This document shows positions 24,901-37,599 of a stretch of DNA of 64,000 nucleotides, piece by piece. The position numbers and the translations under genes were made by a program. Each line of letters starts with the position of its first letter. The stretch's first letter is position 1. The stretch is from Bimuria novae-zelandiae CBS 107.79 (taxonomy: Eukaryota; Ascomycota; Dothideomycetes; Pleosporales; Didymosphaeriaceae): positions 90,308 to 154,307 of the forward strand of contig ML976715.1 of assembly GCA_010015655.1 (NCBI GenBank), read 5' to 3'. Under the pieces are notes generated by a model. That model was not told the DNA's origin. It made no database searches and saw only the letters and a list, made by a program, of their open reading frames with translations.

Positions 24901-27900
24901 TTAGGTAGAATAGTAATAAAATCTATTATAATATCCTGTTATTTTTATTTAGGTAGTAATAAAAGCTTTACCAGGCTTTATTTCGCTTCTCTTTATAGTT
25001 TAGTTCTTCTATAAATATTATAGTTCTTAATATACTACCTTACTTAGTTAAATATCCCTAAGAAGAAGTAGCCTTAAGCAAGAATTTTATAAGTATTTTT
25101 TTATTCTAAGTATTTTAAAGCTAGAAAACTATACGCGATTACTATTAGCTTTATTTATAAAAGTTTTAATTTTAGTACTTATTATCTTAACTTGTAGCGT
25201 AGGTACCTTTAGTTATCTATACTATATTTTAAGATACTAATAAATAACTTCTACCTAGATTCGAACTTCCTAAGCCTGTTCTTAATATAAGCCTTTATTT
25301 TATTATACGCGCTATCTTTATCGCGTTCTACCTCTTACTATATAGTATTAAAGTCTAGTTTGCGTCGCTTAGCAGGGCTATCGCCTCCTTAAAGGGTTAA
25401 TATAAGTAGTTTAGGGCGTATTAGGTAAGCGAGCACTAGTTCCTTATTTATTTTAATATAATTAGGTTCCTCTATAGTAGTAGGTATTTAGAGGATAAAA
25501 GACTTTAAGCCATTTCTTCTAGTAGTCTCTTAAAAAAGTATAAAGTGCCTTAATTTTAATTTATTATCTCTACTGTTTTTTAGTAGGTCTTAGTCCCTTT
25601 AAAAGAGGGCATTTACCCTAGAGTTTACTAATCTTAGTTTATATATAAACGTTATATTAATATAGCTAAGTATATTTACTTACTAAACATATCGTTTATC
25701 TAATGTTTATTTAGTAGTAAAATACGTAAGGTTCTTATAATTAGTTTAGACTATAAGGTGCTGTACTACTTAATATATATAGTCTTATTTATTTACGTAT
25801 TTAATAACTATAAGTATCCCTTTATTATAGATAGCGTAGTTACATTCTACTAGGCTATTTTTGCTAAGAAGTAAGCTACTAGGCGTAAAATCCTATTATT
25901 ATTATACTAGAAGAAGTATCCCCTAATTAACAAGCTAGAGACGTCTACTTTTAGTACTAATTCTTATTTAGGGTTAAAGTAGGCTAGCGTAAGGTTTATA
26001 TAAAACGCTATATTTAGGAAGTTAAATACGTGCTACTACTTTTATCACTAAATAAATTCTACTCCTTTACTAGTAATCTTTATAAGGGGGCTTACTATAC
26101 TAGAGAAGTTTTATATAAATCTTTAATAAAAGTTTATAAAGCTTATAAAGCTATAAACTCCCTTTACTAAAGTTAGTAGCTCCTATTTTTAAATTATTTA
26201 GACTTTATTTAGGTCTATACTTACGCCCTTATTAACTTTTATAATAAATTTAAGATACTTAGTCTTTTTAACATAGAACTTAAATTTTTTAATATCTAAG
26301 TATAGTCCTGCGGCCCTTAACTTTTAAATTATAGTATATACTTTCTCTTCGTAGTAATTTTAGCTACTACTAGAGAAGATAAGAATATTATTTATATACG
26401 CTAAGTAATAGTTATTAAAATACTCCTTTAGCACCTAATTAATATACTACTAAAACGTACTTAGCGCGTTAGCTAGGCTAAAGGGAACTACTAGCTACTT
26501 ATAAAAACTAAATTAAGTTCTAAACGCTATTTTCTATTCCTCGCCTTTTACTATTTAAAGCTTATAAAAGGCTTAGATTACGTTAAGTTTACTAAACTAT
26601 TTAGCCTTTAAAGGAGCTAAAAGGTCTTATTAATTAATAGTAAAGGGTACTAGTCCTTTTTTAAGTTAGTATTTAAGGCTTAATAATTAATATAGAAGCG
26701 TAGTCCTCTATTAAATTTTTTAGTAAATAATACTAGGGTAGCGGCGCTAGACTTACTTACTTAAATAAAGCCTTTATCTAAGTATTTAATAAGCTTTTTT
26801 TAAAGGACGAGTAACTCTTCGCGAGATATATTAAATAGAGGGCTATAAGGGATTTTTAGGGTCTCGCTATCTTTTTCCACGAGAGGGATAGAAAGATCTA
26901 TTCTAGGTCTATAGTATAGGGGGAGCTTATTAGCTTGTTCCTTATAGAAGATACGCTATAAGTCCTTAAAAGCTTTAAGTAGTAACTTTTATAGGTTTAC
27001 CTTTAGCTTACGGGTTAACGCCTTTTATATATTTTTTATTAATATAAAAAATACTTTAGCCCCGTTTCCTAGGCATTAATTACGCTAATCTAGGGCTATA
27101 AAGGCTATAGATAATACTTCTTAAAGCTTTATTAATAGTTTTTTACCTTTTTAGTCACGTATGCAGGTGCCTAAATTTTTAATTTAAATTAATTTTTTTA
27201 CTAGGGTTAGTTTAACCCTATTCTTCTTTATTTAGGTTAGGCTAAGGATTAGATCGTACGACCTGTTATTAGGTAAGACATATAACTATATTAGTTTTAT
27301 ATAGCTATTAATATTTATTTCTAGTTAGACTACTTCGCGTACAAAGAGTTATATGCCTCTAATACTAATAATCTTTTATAGATAGGGTAGATTCTTGCGC
27401 TATAGGTAGGCTTTTATTATAAGTTTTTTAATATTAATTTAAAGGTTAAATAACCTAAATTAATTATTATTAATGTAAACATAATATTATTAATAAGTAA
27501 GTGTACTATTACTAGTATTAAGTCTAGCTATAGCTTTTAAAAGTTATTAAAACTTATTTTTATCCTTTTCCTACTTTCACCTCTTGGCGGCGACTATTAC
27601 TAAGAGGATTTAGTTTTCTAAATTAGTAAAAGCTATATTAAACTCTATATTAAAAGATCCTTTAATAGTAGGTATAGCGGCGCGAACTTATACTAGCTTT
27701 ATTATAAGTAAAAGTTTATACTGCTTCGCGTAGTGTCCTATATCTTTATAATAAAAATAGGAACTATTCTTTTTATAGGTTTTTATTACCTCGCGCAACA
27801 CCTACGTGGCTTATTTTTAGGTGTTACTAGACCTATGTCCTATAGCTCTATCTATTACTTAGTGTCTTCTATCTTAGCTTCGTCGGCTGGACATCCTTCT

Positions 27901-29099
27901 AGGGTTAGCTTAAGTAGGTTTCTAATCTATCTCGTCTAGCGCCCTATTCTTGGCAGAAAACTTTAGTAGTTATAATATATTTTAAAAAGGTTTTTTTTAA
28001 TCTTATTAACTTTCTTTTAGACCCCTTATAGGTCCTAATTATTATTTATATCTACTATAACTATTTAGTCTTATAAGTCCTTATAGAGGCTTTAAAAGTA
28101 TAAGTTTTTTAAAATTTCTTAACTATACTCCTTAGCTTCTATAGCATAGTTATTAAAGTTAAGGTTAAAGTTACAAAGCTTCTAGTTCCTTTATTATATT
28201 ATAAGTAAGTAGTTACTCGCGATTTCTTCCGCCAGGTAGTTATAAAAGTTATAGTCTATTAGCTTTTAGAGGTTAGCTTTAGTATATCTTAGGTAGTAGT
28301 TTAGATATATAATTCTTACTATCGCTGCATATCTTATTAATTAACTAATAATATATCTAAGTATATTTCTAAGGTAGTCCTTATCCTCTAAGAGCTTATA
28401 TTATATTACTATCTTAAAGTAGTAGTAATCCTATTATTTACTATTAAAATAAGCTAAGTAAAAGATTTTAGGACGGCGTCTTTCTTAGTTTACGATAAGC
28501 TCTACTATTAATCTATTTAGTAGCTCTATTTATTAGTCTACTTTTAATAGCTAATTTATACCTCTTATCTCTTAAGAGTATTATTATGTTATTAGAGGTT
28601 CTTATCGCTTTTTTATTATTTTTTTAATTAGTCCTCTTACTTCTTATGGTAGAGTCTAAGAAGTATCCTAAAGGTTAATAAGTACTTTAATCTTGCTTAG
28701 AAATTATTATATTTTATTCTTATTAACTCTTAATACCTGGAGTTTAGTTATAAATAAGGAGGCTATCCTTTTATTTCCCTAATTATTACTTTTTTATAAG
28801 CTAATAGCTTGCTGCGTATAATTATTCGCGCTAAGACGTAGACCTTTAGTAAAAAGTCCTATTTTTATTTTTATAACTTTTTTATTTAGTAAAGACAGTC
28901 TTACTATCGTTAAGTATTTATTAAGACTCTTTTTTAATTACTTACTAAGAAGGGTTATATCTCCTTATAAGTCTAGGCGTTGCCTTTATAGTATTTATCT
29001 ACGTAAGTCCTTTAACTTCGTGTGCTACTTTATAGCTTTAGTTTATAATTATATTTAAAATTTACTTATCCCACGATAGGTAAAAGTAATTAAATTTAA
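21938..29099 (-). pseudogene. Gypsy-A copy 2 gag-pol, RIP-destroyed
   Basis: In minus-strand order it has gag (about 29099-27940), an RT motif 'YINNILIFSSS' (YxDD with both Asp changed to Asn) at about 26365-26400, RNase H at about 25990-25650, and integrase. The integrase includes 'HPETDRQIEQIN' (normally HPETDGQTER) at about 24610-24660. No frame is open over a useful length. Short open frames such as 27733-27939 on the + strand are chance. Confidence 0.7.
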
Positions 29100-29259
29100 T
29101 ATAAGAGGCTAGGTGCTTAAAAAGCTAAAGGTGCTAAAAGAATACTTATAAATTTAATAAAGAGTCTAAATTTAAGCTTTAGGAGACGAACTTATATATT
29201 TAGGGTTTACATAACTAAGGGTTAAGGATCCCAGGAACAACTGGACGTAGCCTATTACA
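29100..29259 (-). repeat. Gypsy-A copy 2 5' LTR
   Basis: 160 bp. In element sense it starts TGTAATAGGCTACGTCC and ends CCTCTTATA. It is followed by TTAAATTTAATTACTTTTAC, which is also found after the LTR at 18188-18348. Confidence 0.88.
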
Positions 29260-29264
29260 CTTTT

Positions 29265-32200
29265 AGAGTTCTGTATATATCTTCTTTATAGTCTTTACTA
29301 TAATAATTACTTCTTCTATTCTAATTATTATAGGAATTACATAATTAAAGAGATATAGATGTCTTCCTTAGTTTACGTAAAATAGTATAAATCCTGTTAC
29401 TACTAATATCTTGTTGTTGTATGCTAATTATACTATAGGTAGTAGGAAAATCTAGTTATTCTTTTAGTTATTACAGTAGATACGTAGGTACGTTTTAATT
29501 ATTTAATTTATACATTCTATCTATCCGTTAGTATGTAGATAATATGCTATTAATAGTTTTTATTTTATTCTAATAAGTGCTATAAGCGTTATCTAGTAGT
29601 TTAAAATAAAGAGCTTATCTTTATCGCTAATAATTATCCTTAGGATACTATAGTGTTATATTAGTTAATTTAGAATAAGGAATGCGAGTTGCTTTACTAT
29701 AGTTATCTTTTAATATAGTAGTACTTCTACGTATTTAGTAAATTAATAAATAATATTTAGTATTATATTATAACTAATTCCTATTCCAGGATCCTTTAAC
29801 CTTAGTAGTCCTATAATAAAGTCTATAGCGATGTCTTCTTATAGTGTAACTAGTATTTAGATTACTTATATCTCTCTATATTTAAAATATATTGTATGCT
29901 TATTGCGTTAGCAATCTACGTATTTACAAATATATATAGCTACTACTTCCTTAAGTCCTTTAAAGCTATAGTTTCGCTAAATAAATTCTATTGTTTTTCT
30001 AATGCTTAGGTGTCCGTACACTAGGTTATTATAGTATTATTATATAATTTTAGTTTATAGTTCCTTAGGTACTTTTCGTGTAGTAATAAGTAGTTAATTA
30101 AGTTCTATTATAGGTTTAAGAGATCTATCTCTATTCTATTATAGTATTATAGAATAGGTTTTTACTTTTTCTTTTATAAGGTTACTTTATTAGCTAAGCG
30201 TGTCTACTTGTCTATTTTCTTTTCTTACTATATAGATAACTTTAAACTTATATTATCCTATAATTTATAACTATTACTATTATCGCGGTGTAATTTCTTT
30301 TATTATTATAAATTATAATAGATTTTTATAATCTATATAGATTTCTAGCGTTAAGTACGTAAGGGCGCAGATCTTTTAGTGCTTTAATGCTTTTATAATA
30401 GCGTAGAGTTCCTTATTGTATACGTCGTATTGTGTTTCTGCATTGTGAACCTTCCTTAAGTAATATATAATTAGATGCTATTTACTATCCTTTTTTTACT
30501 TTACGCATGCGTCTATCGTAAGGTCGCTTACGTCTATTTTAAATTATAATAGTTCTTTATTTCTAAAGTAGATAAGTGCTAGTGGCATAATACACATTAT
30601 TTTTAAATTTAGAATAATATTTTATGCTCTACTATTTATATAAATAGTATATCCTTTTTTATAACGTTTATTAAAGGTATCGTGATTTTCGTATAGTCCC
30701 TAATAACTTATTAATTAAATCTCTAGAATTTTAAGAATTCTTAAATGTTTTTTTATAGTTTTTAGTATTAGCTAGTTCTTAATATATTTAATTTTATCTA
30801 GTGCTCTTTTAATTTTATTTATACTAATAATATATCCTAGGAATTCTAGACTTATTACATAGAATTTATACTTCTATAGTTTGATTTATAGATATGCTTT
30901 ATCCAGTGCTTTTAGTACTGTCTATATATATGGTACGTGGTCTGATTTGTTTTCAGAGAAGATAAGAATGTCGTCTATATACGCGATAATAAATATATTT
31001 AAATAATTATATAGTATATTATTAACTAGTGCTTAAAAGGTTGCTGGTGCATTAGTAAGTCTAAAAGATATAATTATATATTTAAATAGTTTATAGCGTG
31101 TTCTAAATATTATTTTCCTCTTATTACCTTTCGTAATTTATATAAGGTAGTATTTATCTTATAGATCTATTATTATAAAGATCTTTACTCTTAAGAGTTA
31201 GTCTTAGAGTTCTAAAATATTGAGTAGTAAGTATTAATTTTTAATTATTATATTGTTAAGTTTCTTATAGTTTATATAGGGCCTTAGTTATCTATCCTTT
31301 TTTAGTATAAACATAAAAGAGCTTACTACTAGTAACTTTAAAGGTCTAATATATCCTTTCGCGAGATTTATTTTAATAAATTCATTTTCTTGCTAGAGTT
31401 CTTTTTTAGATTTACTATATAGTAGTCTAAAGGGTGGCGTTTTCCCTTCTTCTAGGTCAATTACATGATTCTAGGATTAATGTTCTGGAAGGTTTGCTTT
31501 TCCTTCTCTTTCTGTGAACATATAATTCCATGCCTAATAGTATTCTAGAATTTTATAATTTGTGCTGTCTCCTATCTTCTTGCGCTCTGTGACCTAGTGG
31601 TTCCTGCTAGCGTCTAATAAGGGTATTTCATATTTTTTAACTATCTGTCGCGAGAATATATTATTAATAGCTCTCTTATCTACTATTATGTTCTATGAAT
31701 ACGTAGGCTTTACTTATAATATATAATTATAGCGCTTAAAGGACAGCTCTTTCTTTTCTTAATTAATTATAAGGTTATACTTCTTTAACTAAAATAGTTT
31801 TAAAATTACATTATAATTAGCTTCCTTAATAATATTAAGGGTAATTAGTTTTTAGTATTTATAGATTATAAGGGTAGTTTTAACCTTATATTTAATTATT
31901 ACTTTGTTAGGTATTAGTTATCTATTCCCGATATAGATAGCATAGGGTACAGCCTTTTTACATTTATAGAGTCCTACTCTATTAAGTACTTTTTTAATAT
32001 ATAGCTCTTTTATGCTCTTAAGTCTAGCATAGCTTTTATTTATATTTCTTTAAGCTATACTTATAGCTTAATTAATATTTAGCTATTAGTAGTATTTACT
32101 TTTTTAAAGGCGTTGTCCCGCCTAAGCTAAGGTCTATAAAAGATATCCTTTTTATTACTAGCTTTATAAGTTTAAGGCGTCTTTCTTTATTCTTTTCCCA

Positions 32201-34030
32201 AAAGTATTATAAAGCCTTTTTTTTAAAGACTTCACTATCTTTATCCTTTACTACTAATTTATTTTAAAAGGTTATAGTCCTTTTTAGTATATAATTAAAT
32301 CCTCGCTTTTTCTTTTAATCTTAATATTTTTTATAATTAGGGTGTAAGCACGTTTGCTATATATTTAACATATACTTTTTATTAACTAGTAGTAATAGTA
32401 CTTAATTTAGTACCTAATTATAGTATAAAAAGTATCGCGTTTCGCGTTTATTTTAGAGGTAAATATTATAACAGGCGATAGAGTAGTTAAACTACTCTTA
32501 TTTATATTATAAATATATTTAAGGAAAGTAGATATATTACTTAGCTTAGTACTAAAAGGTATATTTATCCTCTTTATAGAGGGTCTATTATATAGTACCG
32601 TGCGTAGAGTTGCGGTAGTCTAGGTTATACTATAGTTTATAGTTTAGGTTTTTATTTAGGTACTTCTTCTTAGGGTCTTTATATTTATAGTAGTAGTCTG
32701 CCTATTCACCGTGCTGTCTTACTAACTAGATTAGGTTAGTAAGCATAGTAAAATGCTACTTTATAGTCTTTATCTTAATATTTTATTATTATAAAACTAA
32801 AATTTCCTTCCCTTAGTTAGTGTTCTTCTAAGAAGTTAAAAATATTTATTATTTTATTAGTAACTAGTTTGCTCTAGCTAGGATAAAGTATAAAAGATTA
32901 AAATACTAGCCCTTTCTCTTTTTTATTTAAACCTTTATACGCATCCTCGTAGAGTTGTAAGTTAAGTAACCTTAATTATTCTAAGTCTTTATTATAGATA
33001 TTAATTTACTTAATAGTACTTATTATCTGCTATTCTTTGTTATTTATATTATTAATAGTTAGTATGTTTAACTACCTAGTGATCTTGGTCTTAGATTTAT
33101 AGTTCCTAGCTATATAGCCTAGTTTACTATATATGTAGTAAAGTCGTACCCTAGTCCCTTCCTTATAGGTTCTATCTAGGGTACGTTTTTATTTAAACTT
33201 ATAAAAGCCTTTTACCTTTCCTGTCCTTTTCTTTATTATATTAACTTAATAGTACTAGATTTCTTTTATTAGTTAGTAACTATAGTTAGCTTAGTTTTTC
33301 TACTATTATTTAAGGTTGCGATAGTTAGCTATTATTATAAGTAGTTTACAGCTTTTTTTATTTTAGTTTTAACGTAGGTCGTGTTCTAGTTTATACTATT
33401 TATTATTAATTTAAGTTACTTTTACTATAAGTTCTTATAAGGTATTAGTTTTTACTTTATTATATAATAGTTCTTCGCGTACGTGTCGCTTTAGTCTTTT
33501 ATAAAATATAATTATAAAACTATTATTATTATATATAACTTAATTAGCGTTCTTGCGGAATTTAGATTTATATTTAGCTACTAAATAAGTTTATCTAAGT
33601 TATTAAATATTTTATTTAGCGATAGCTTTCTAATTAGTAATTCTAAAGTATTATTTAACCTTAGTATAGAAAGTATTATAATATTTTATAATTTTATCTA
33701 TATCGTTGCCTTCTATATTAGCTCTAGCTAGGTATTAATTAATGTAAGGATAAATCCACTTAAAGGTATCTCCTTTTATATAGGTAAAAGCAAATATAGT
33801 CTTATCTATATCTTCTTATTCTTTCTTTATTTTATAAAAGTATAGGTTAGGTTACAAGATCTATAGCTCTGTATAATTATATTTACTATAAAAGAAGTTA
33901 GACTTCTTATAAAAGCTTCTTATTTCTTTACTAGGTATAGTAATGCTTACTCCTTTAAAAGTATCTATTTATGTATCTATCGTGTTAGTAAAAACGATAT
34001 CGTTAACACTTATATTAAGGGTGTTTAAGA
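29265..34030 (-). pseudogene. Gypsy-B gag-pol, upstream part (gag, RT, RNase H)
   Basis: On the minus strand the RT active-site motif 'AYIDDILIFS' survives at about 30955-30990. The RNase H block 'AETQYDVYNKELYAIIKALKH' and 'LEIYIDYKNLL' lies at about 30300-30460. The region between 34030 and about 32700 should be gag but is too mutated to prove. In-frame stops are everywhere. Confidence 0.75.
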
Positions 34031-34461
34031 TATTAAGCTCTTAAGGGGTAGCTAGTCTTATAGGGGTAAAGGTTAGTTCTTAGGTAAAAGTATTAATAAT
34101 ATAAGTAAGAGGTATTAATAGCTTGCGCATATTAATAGGGCGTTAGTATTAAAAGTATATATAGTATAATTAAATTAATGAAAGAGCCTAAGTTAAATTT
34201 AAATAATAGATTAGTAGATAAATTAAATATAATAGTAGAAACTACTATCACGTTTAATATATACATAACTTGTCCCACGAATCCTGAAAGTCCTAGGAGG
34301 CCCAAAGTCCCATGTGCTAAGATACTTCTAGGACGCCCGATATTTCTAGGACGCGTGACTTAGTCACGTAACTCGTGGCTAAGTTAGGAATCTTGGCTAG
34401 TCGCACGGATAAGTGTCCATGCCCCGCCTCGCGTTATGTTGGGTCTTAACGGATCCTAACA
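34031..34461 (-). repeat. Gypsy-B 5' LTR
   Basis: It pairs with 20153-20584. The inner end has been changed from CTTAACA to CTTAATA by RIP. Several CpG-rich blocks (GACGCGTGACTTAGTCACG) are better preserved than in the other copy. Confidence 0.88.
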
Positions 34462-35216
34462 GGTTAGTAAACTCTAGGGCAAATAGCTTCTTTTAAAAGA
34501 ACCAACAACTACTAAAGAATAGTAGAAATAATAAAGTAAAGTTAAGGTACTTTATACTTTTTAGAAAACTAGTAAAAAAATACCCTAAAGTCTATTATCC
34601 CCTAAATACTTATTACTATAGAGGAATCTAACTATACTAAAATAGATAAGGACCTAGTTCTTGCTTACCTAATATATCTTAAACTACTTATATTAACCCT
34701 CTAAAGAGGCGATAACCCTACCAAGCGACGTAAACTAGATTTTAATACTATATAGTAAGAGGTAAAACACGATAACGATAGCACGTATAGTAAAATAAAG
34801 GTCTATATAAAGAATAGGCTAAGGAAGTTTAAACCTAGGTAGAAGTTATTTATTAGTATTTTAGAATATAGTATAGATAACTAAAGGTACATATACTATA
34901 AGTTAAAATAATAAGTACTAAAATTAAAACTTTTATAAATAAAACTAATAGCGATCGCTTATAGTTCCCTAGCTTTAAAATACTTAAGATAAGAAAATAT
35001 TTATAAAATATTTATTTAAGACTACTTTTTTCTAAGTATATTTAACTAAGTAAGGTAGTATATTAAGAACTATAATATCTATTGAAGAGCTAAACTATAA
35101 AGAGAAGTAAAATAGGGCCTGCTAAAGCCCTTACTACTATCTAAATAAGGATAAAAGGATATTACGATAGACTTTATTATTACCTTACTTAACAGTAATA
35201 ATTACACAAATATTAT
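34462..35216 (+). pseudogene. Gypsy-A copy 1, RNase H-integrase linker
   Basis: It continues the frame broken by Gypsy-B and aligns with the reverse complement of about 25600-24850 in copy 2. It ends at the Copia-1 target site ATTAT (35212-35216). Confidence 0.65.
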
Positions 35217-35441
35217 TGTGAGATTTAATGGTATTCTGTCACTTTGAGATGGTGTGATCTTGATAGTTGATGAAGTTTATTGATTGAGTGATAGAGATTG
35301 GCCATAGGCGAGGTCTCTAGTACGTGCCGACCTAACGCTAGCACTAACTAGGATAGTGTGCAGCTGGAGGTGCGCCAGCCTTATATTCTCTACTACACTA
35401 TTAACAATAGTGCAGGATTACAAAGGCCTTGTAATTGGACA
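35217..35441 (-). repeat. Copia-1 3' LTR
   Basis: In element sense it begins TGTCCAATTACAAGGCC and ends AAATCTCACA. By eye I count about seven differences from the 5' LTR, nearly all transitions. Confidence 0.93.
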
Positions 35442-35671
35442 CACCCCCTCAGCTTGAGCATATCCTTAAGCTGAACGCTTCACAGTAATATCGGTCTATC
35501 CTTCTACTCCATTTCAAAGGCCTCCATCCTCTGCTGTAGATCCTGCAGGGTGACCTCTTGATCAGTGATCTTGTCTAATACATTTGTAAGTCCTAGTTTA
35601 TCCAGAAACTTGTTCCATTTGTTTACTGGCAGGGCCTTGGTCAGACCATCTGCCACCATATCCTCTGATCT

Positions 35672-36519
35672 CTAATAGGTAACATTAATTATTCCTTTAG
35701 CCACTTCCTGCCTTAGCCAATAATTGTGGATATCCACATGGCGCAGCTTGGTCTGTAACTTTGCAATCTCTTTAGTGATAAGACGGATAGTCTGTTGATT
35801 GTCGCAATTGATTATGATCGGGTGATTGCTCACAGTAATCTGGAGCTCTCGGAGTAATCGCGAAGTGAAAATGGCCTCCTTGGCTACCTGTGAAAGTGCC
35901 AGCAATTCGGCCTCTGTTATTAATATGGTAACTGTATCTTGTTTGCTTGCCTTCCAGGCAATTAGCCCACTAAATAGTTTAATAATGTATCCTTGTAAAC
36001 TCTTACGGTCTAGAGTATTGTCGGCAAATAATGCGTCGCTGGCCACTTCTAGGGTGTCTGCCCCTCCTAACTGTAGACCCAGTGATCTGGTCTTTGTAAG
36101 ATAAAGGAGGACTCGATCGGCGGCAGCATGATAATCCTCGCTTAGATTAGATAGAAAACGTGATAGTCTAGAGCTTGCAAAGGCGATATCTAGTCGAGTT
36201 GTAACTACAGCATAGAGAATTAATCCAACTTTACGCTGGTATCGATTAACCTCAGTCTTGGTAGCTAGTCCTGTTCGCGGGAGTAATTCGATCGAAGTCA
36301 TTGGCGTCTCATATCGCATCTCATGGTGACCTATGAGGCGAGATATCTTGTCAATGTATGAGGCTTGTAAAAGCCAGATCCTTCGCTTGGTGCGGTCTCT
36401 GATCACTTCAACTCCTAGAAACCACTGTAGATCTTTTCCGCCAGTTAGAGTAAACTTGGCGCTTATCTTTGTGATGGCTGCTTCTGCGGCCGATTTGTGA
36501 TCTTTTTTATAGGCGATGA
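35672..36519 (-). pseudogene. Copia-1 RT C-terminal part and RNase H
   Basis: The minus-strand frame after the gap reads 'FTLTGGKDLQWFLGVEVIRD' (copia RT end), 'GLILYAVVTTRLDIAFASSRL', then RNase H with 'DRKSLQGYI' and 'ITEAELLALSQVAKEA' and 'HVDIHNYWLRQEV'. It is open for about 280 codons to TAG at 35672. An expected Asp-Ala-Ser start of RNase H reads 'VASDALFADNTL', so activity is doubtful. Confidence 0.85.
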
Positions 36520-36979
36520 NNNNNNNNNNNNNNNNNNNNNNNNNNNNNNNNNNNNNNNNNNNNNNNNNNNNNNNNNNNNNNNNNNNNNNNNNNNNNNNNN
36601 NNNNNNNNNNNNNNNNNNNNNNNNNNNNNNNNNNNNNNNNNNNNNNNNNNNNNNNNNNNNNNNNNNNNNNNNNNNNNNNNNNNNNNNNNNNNNNNNNNNN
36701 NNNNNNNNNNNNNNNNNNNNNNNNNNNNNNNNNNNNNNNNNNNNNNNNNNNNNNNNNNNNNNNNNNNNNNNNNNNNNNNNNNNNNNNNNNNNNNNNNNNN
36801 NNNNNNNNNNNNNNNNNNNNNNNNNNNNNNNNNNNNNNNNNNNNNNNNNNNNNNNNNNNNNNNNNNNNNNNNNNNNNNNNNNNNNNNNNNNNNNNNNNNN
36901 NNNNNNNNNNNNNNNNNNNNNNNNNNNNNNNNNNNNNNNNNNNNNNNNNNNNNNNNNNNNNNNNNNNNNNNNNNNNNNN
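36520..36979. other. Assembly gap (460 N)
   Basis: 460 undetermined bases interrupt the reverse-transcriptase core of Copia-1. Open frames drawn across it are artefacts, and the true gap length is unknown. Confidence 1.
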
Positions 36980-37536
36980 ATTTCCTTGTGGCTCTGGAGA
37001 TGAGATCGCTCGGCTTCCTTCCACATATCATAGAGAGGGTGATCCTTGAGCTTGCTTCTGCAGGTGGGTGGTTCCAGTAGCAGGCTTCTGTGTGGCTTCT
37101 TACCCACAGTGATTATGCGTCTGAGCTGGGCCTTATCTAGTACCTTGCCTTGATACTTGCCACTGCTTCCTGCTTCCGTGCCTGCCATGAATGCCGCGGC
37201 CCAAGGACTGACTTGTTTTTGCCCTGATTGCACTCTTGGGGATAGTTCAGCTTGATCATCTCTAGCTAGTAATTGGGCAAGGAGTGCAACTGGTGGCGGT
37301 GTTAATAGAGGTGTTGGATACTTGTAATTAAACTTCCTGCCTTGCCTGTACCCCGGGGTCCCTTTATCCTCTTCCCCTGGTGCCTTAGTGATTGTCTTAT
37401 CTTTATAGAAGGACTCTGTGGCTTGACCTTGGCGAGGTGAGGGAGGTAACTCTACTGATCGTACCCATGCTGCTATCTCTTCCAAGGTGTTGTGCATAAG
37501 ATTATCCATCAGGTCTTTAGTCTTGCCTAAGAACAC
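36980..37536 (-). pseudogene. Copia-1 integrase-RT hinge, open
   Basis: A frame open from ATG 37536 into the gap contains a Pro-rich hinge and then 'LPRP..'-type copia sequence: 'LDKAQLRRIITVGKKP', 'HPLYDMWKEAERSHLQSHKE'. The latter is the conserved lead-in to copia reverse transcriptase, usually followed by the first RT motif, which falls in the gap. Confidence 0.7.
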
Positions 37537-37599
37537 TGTGTCTTTATTAAATATTATATCGCGAGTGCTGATTGTCTTCGCGAGTAAGGGGATCTATAT

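Larger units (their letters stand above)
21777..29259 (-). mobile_element. Gypsy-A copy 2, complete LTR retrotransposon inside Gypsy-B
   Basis: LTRs at 21777-21937 and 29100-29259 (160-161 bp) are flanked by the 5-bp duplication CTTTT (21772-21776 and 29260-29264). A polypurine tract (AAAGAAAAGGGAGGTA on the minus strand) abuts the left LTR, so it reads leftward. The total is 7483 bp. It is heavily RIP-mutated. Confidence 0.92.
20153..34461 (-). mobile_element. Gypsy-B, complete LTR retrotransposon carrying nested Gypsy-A copy 2
   Basis: LTRs at 20153-20584 and 34031-34461 (about 431 bp) are flanked by the 5-bp duplication GGTTA (20148-20152 and 34462-34466). A polypurine tract, AAAAAGGGGAGCTAA on the minus strand, abuts the left LTR, so the element reads leftward. 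Without the 7.5-kb insertion it is about 6.8 kb. Confidence 0.92.

Noticed and set aside
18349..35210. Scattered Lys/Ile-rich or Leu/Phe-rich short frames in the gypsy nest
   Set aside because: AT-rich RIP DNA yields such peptides by chance. The true frames are those matching gag-pol order.
36463..37536. Long open frames crossing the N run on both strands
   Set aside because: Undetermined bases contain no stops, so the apparent length is an artefact of the gap.
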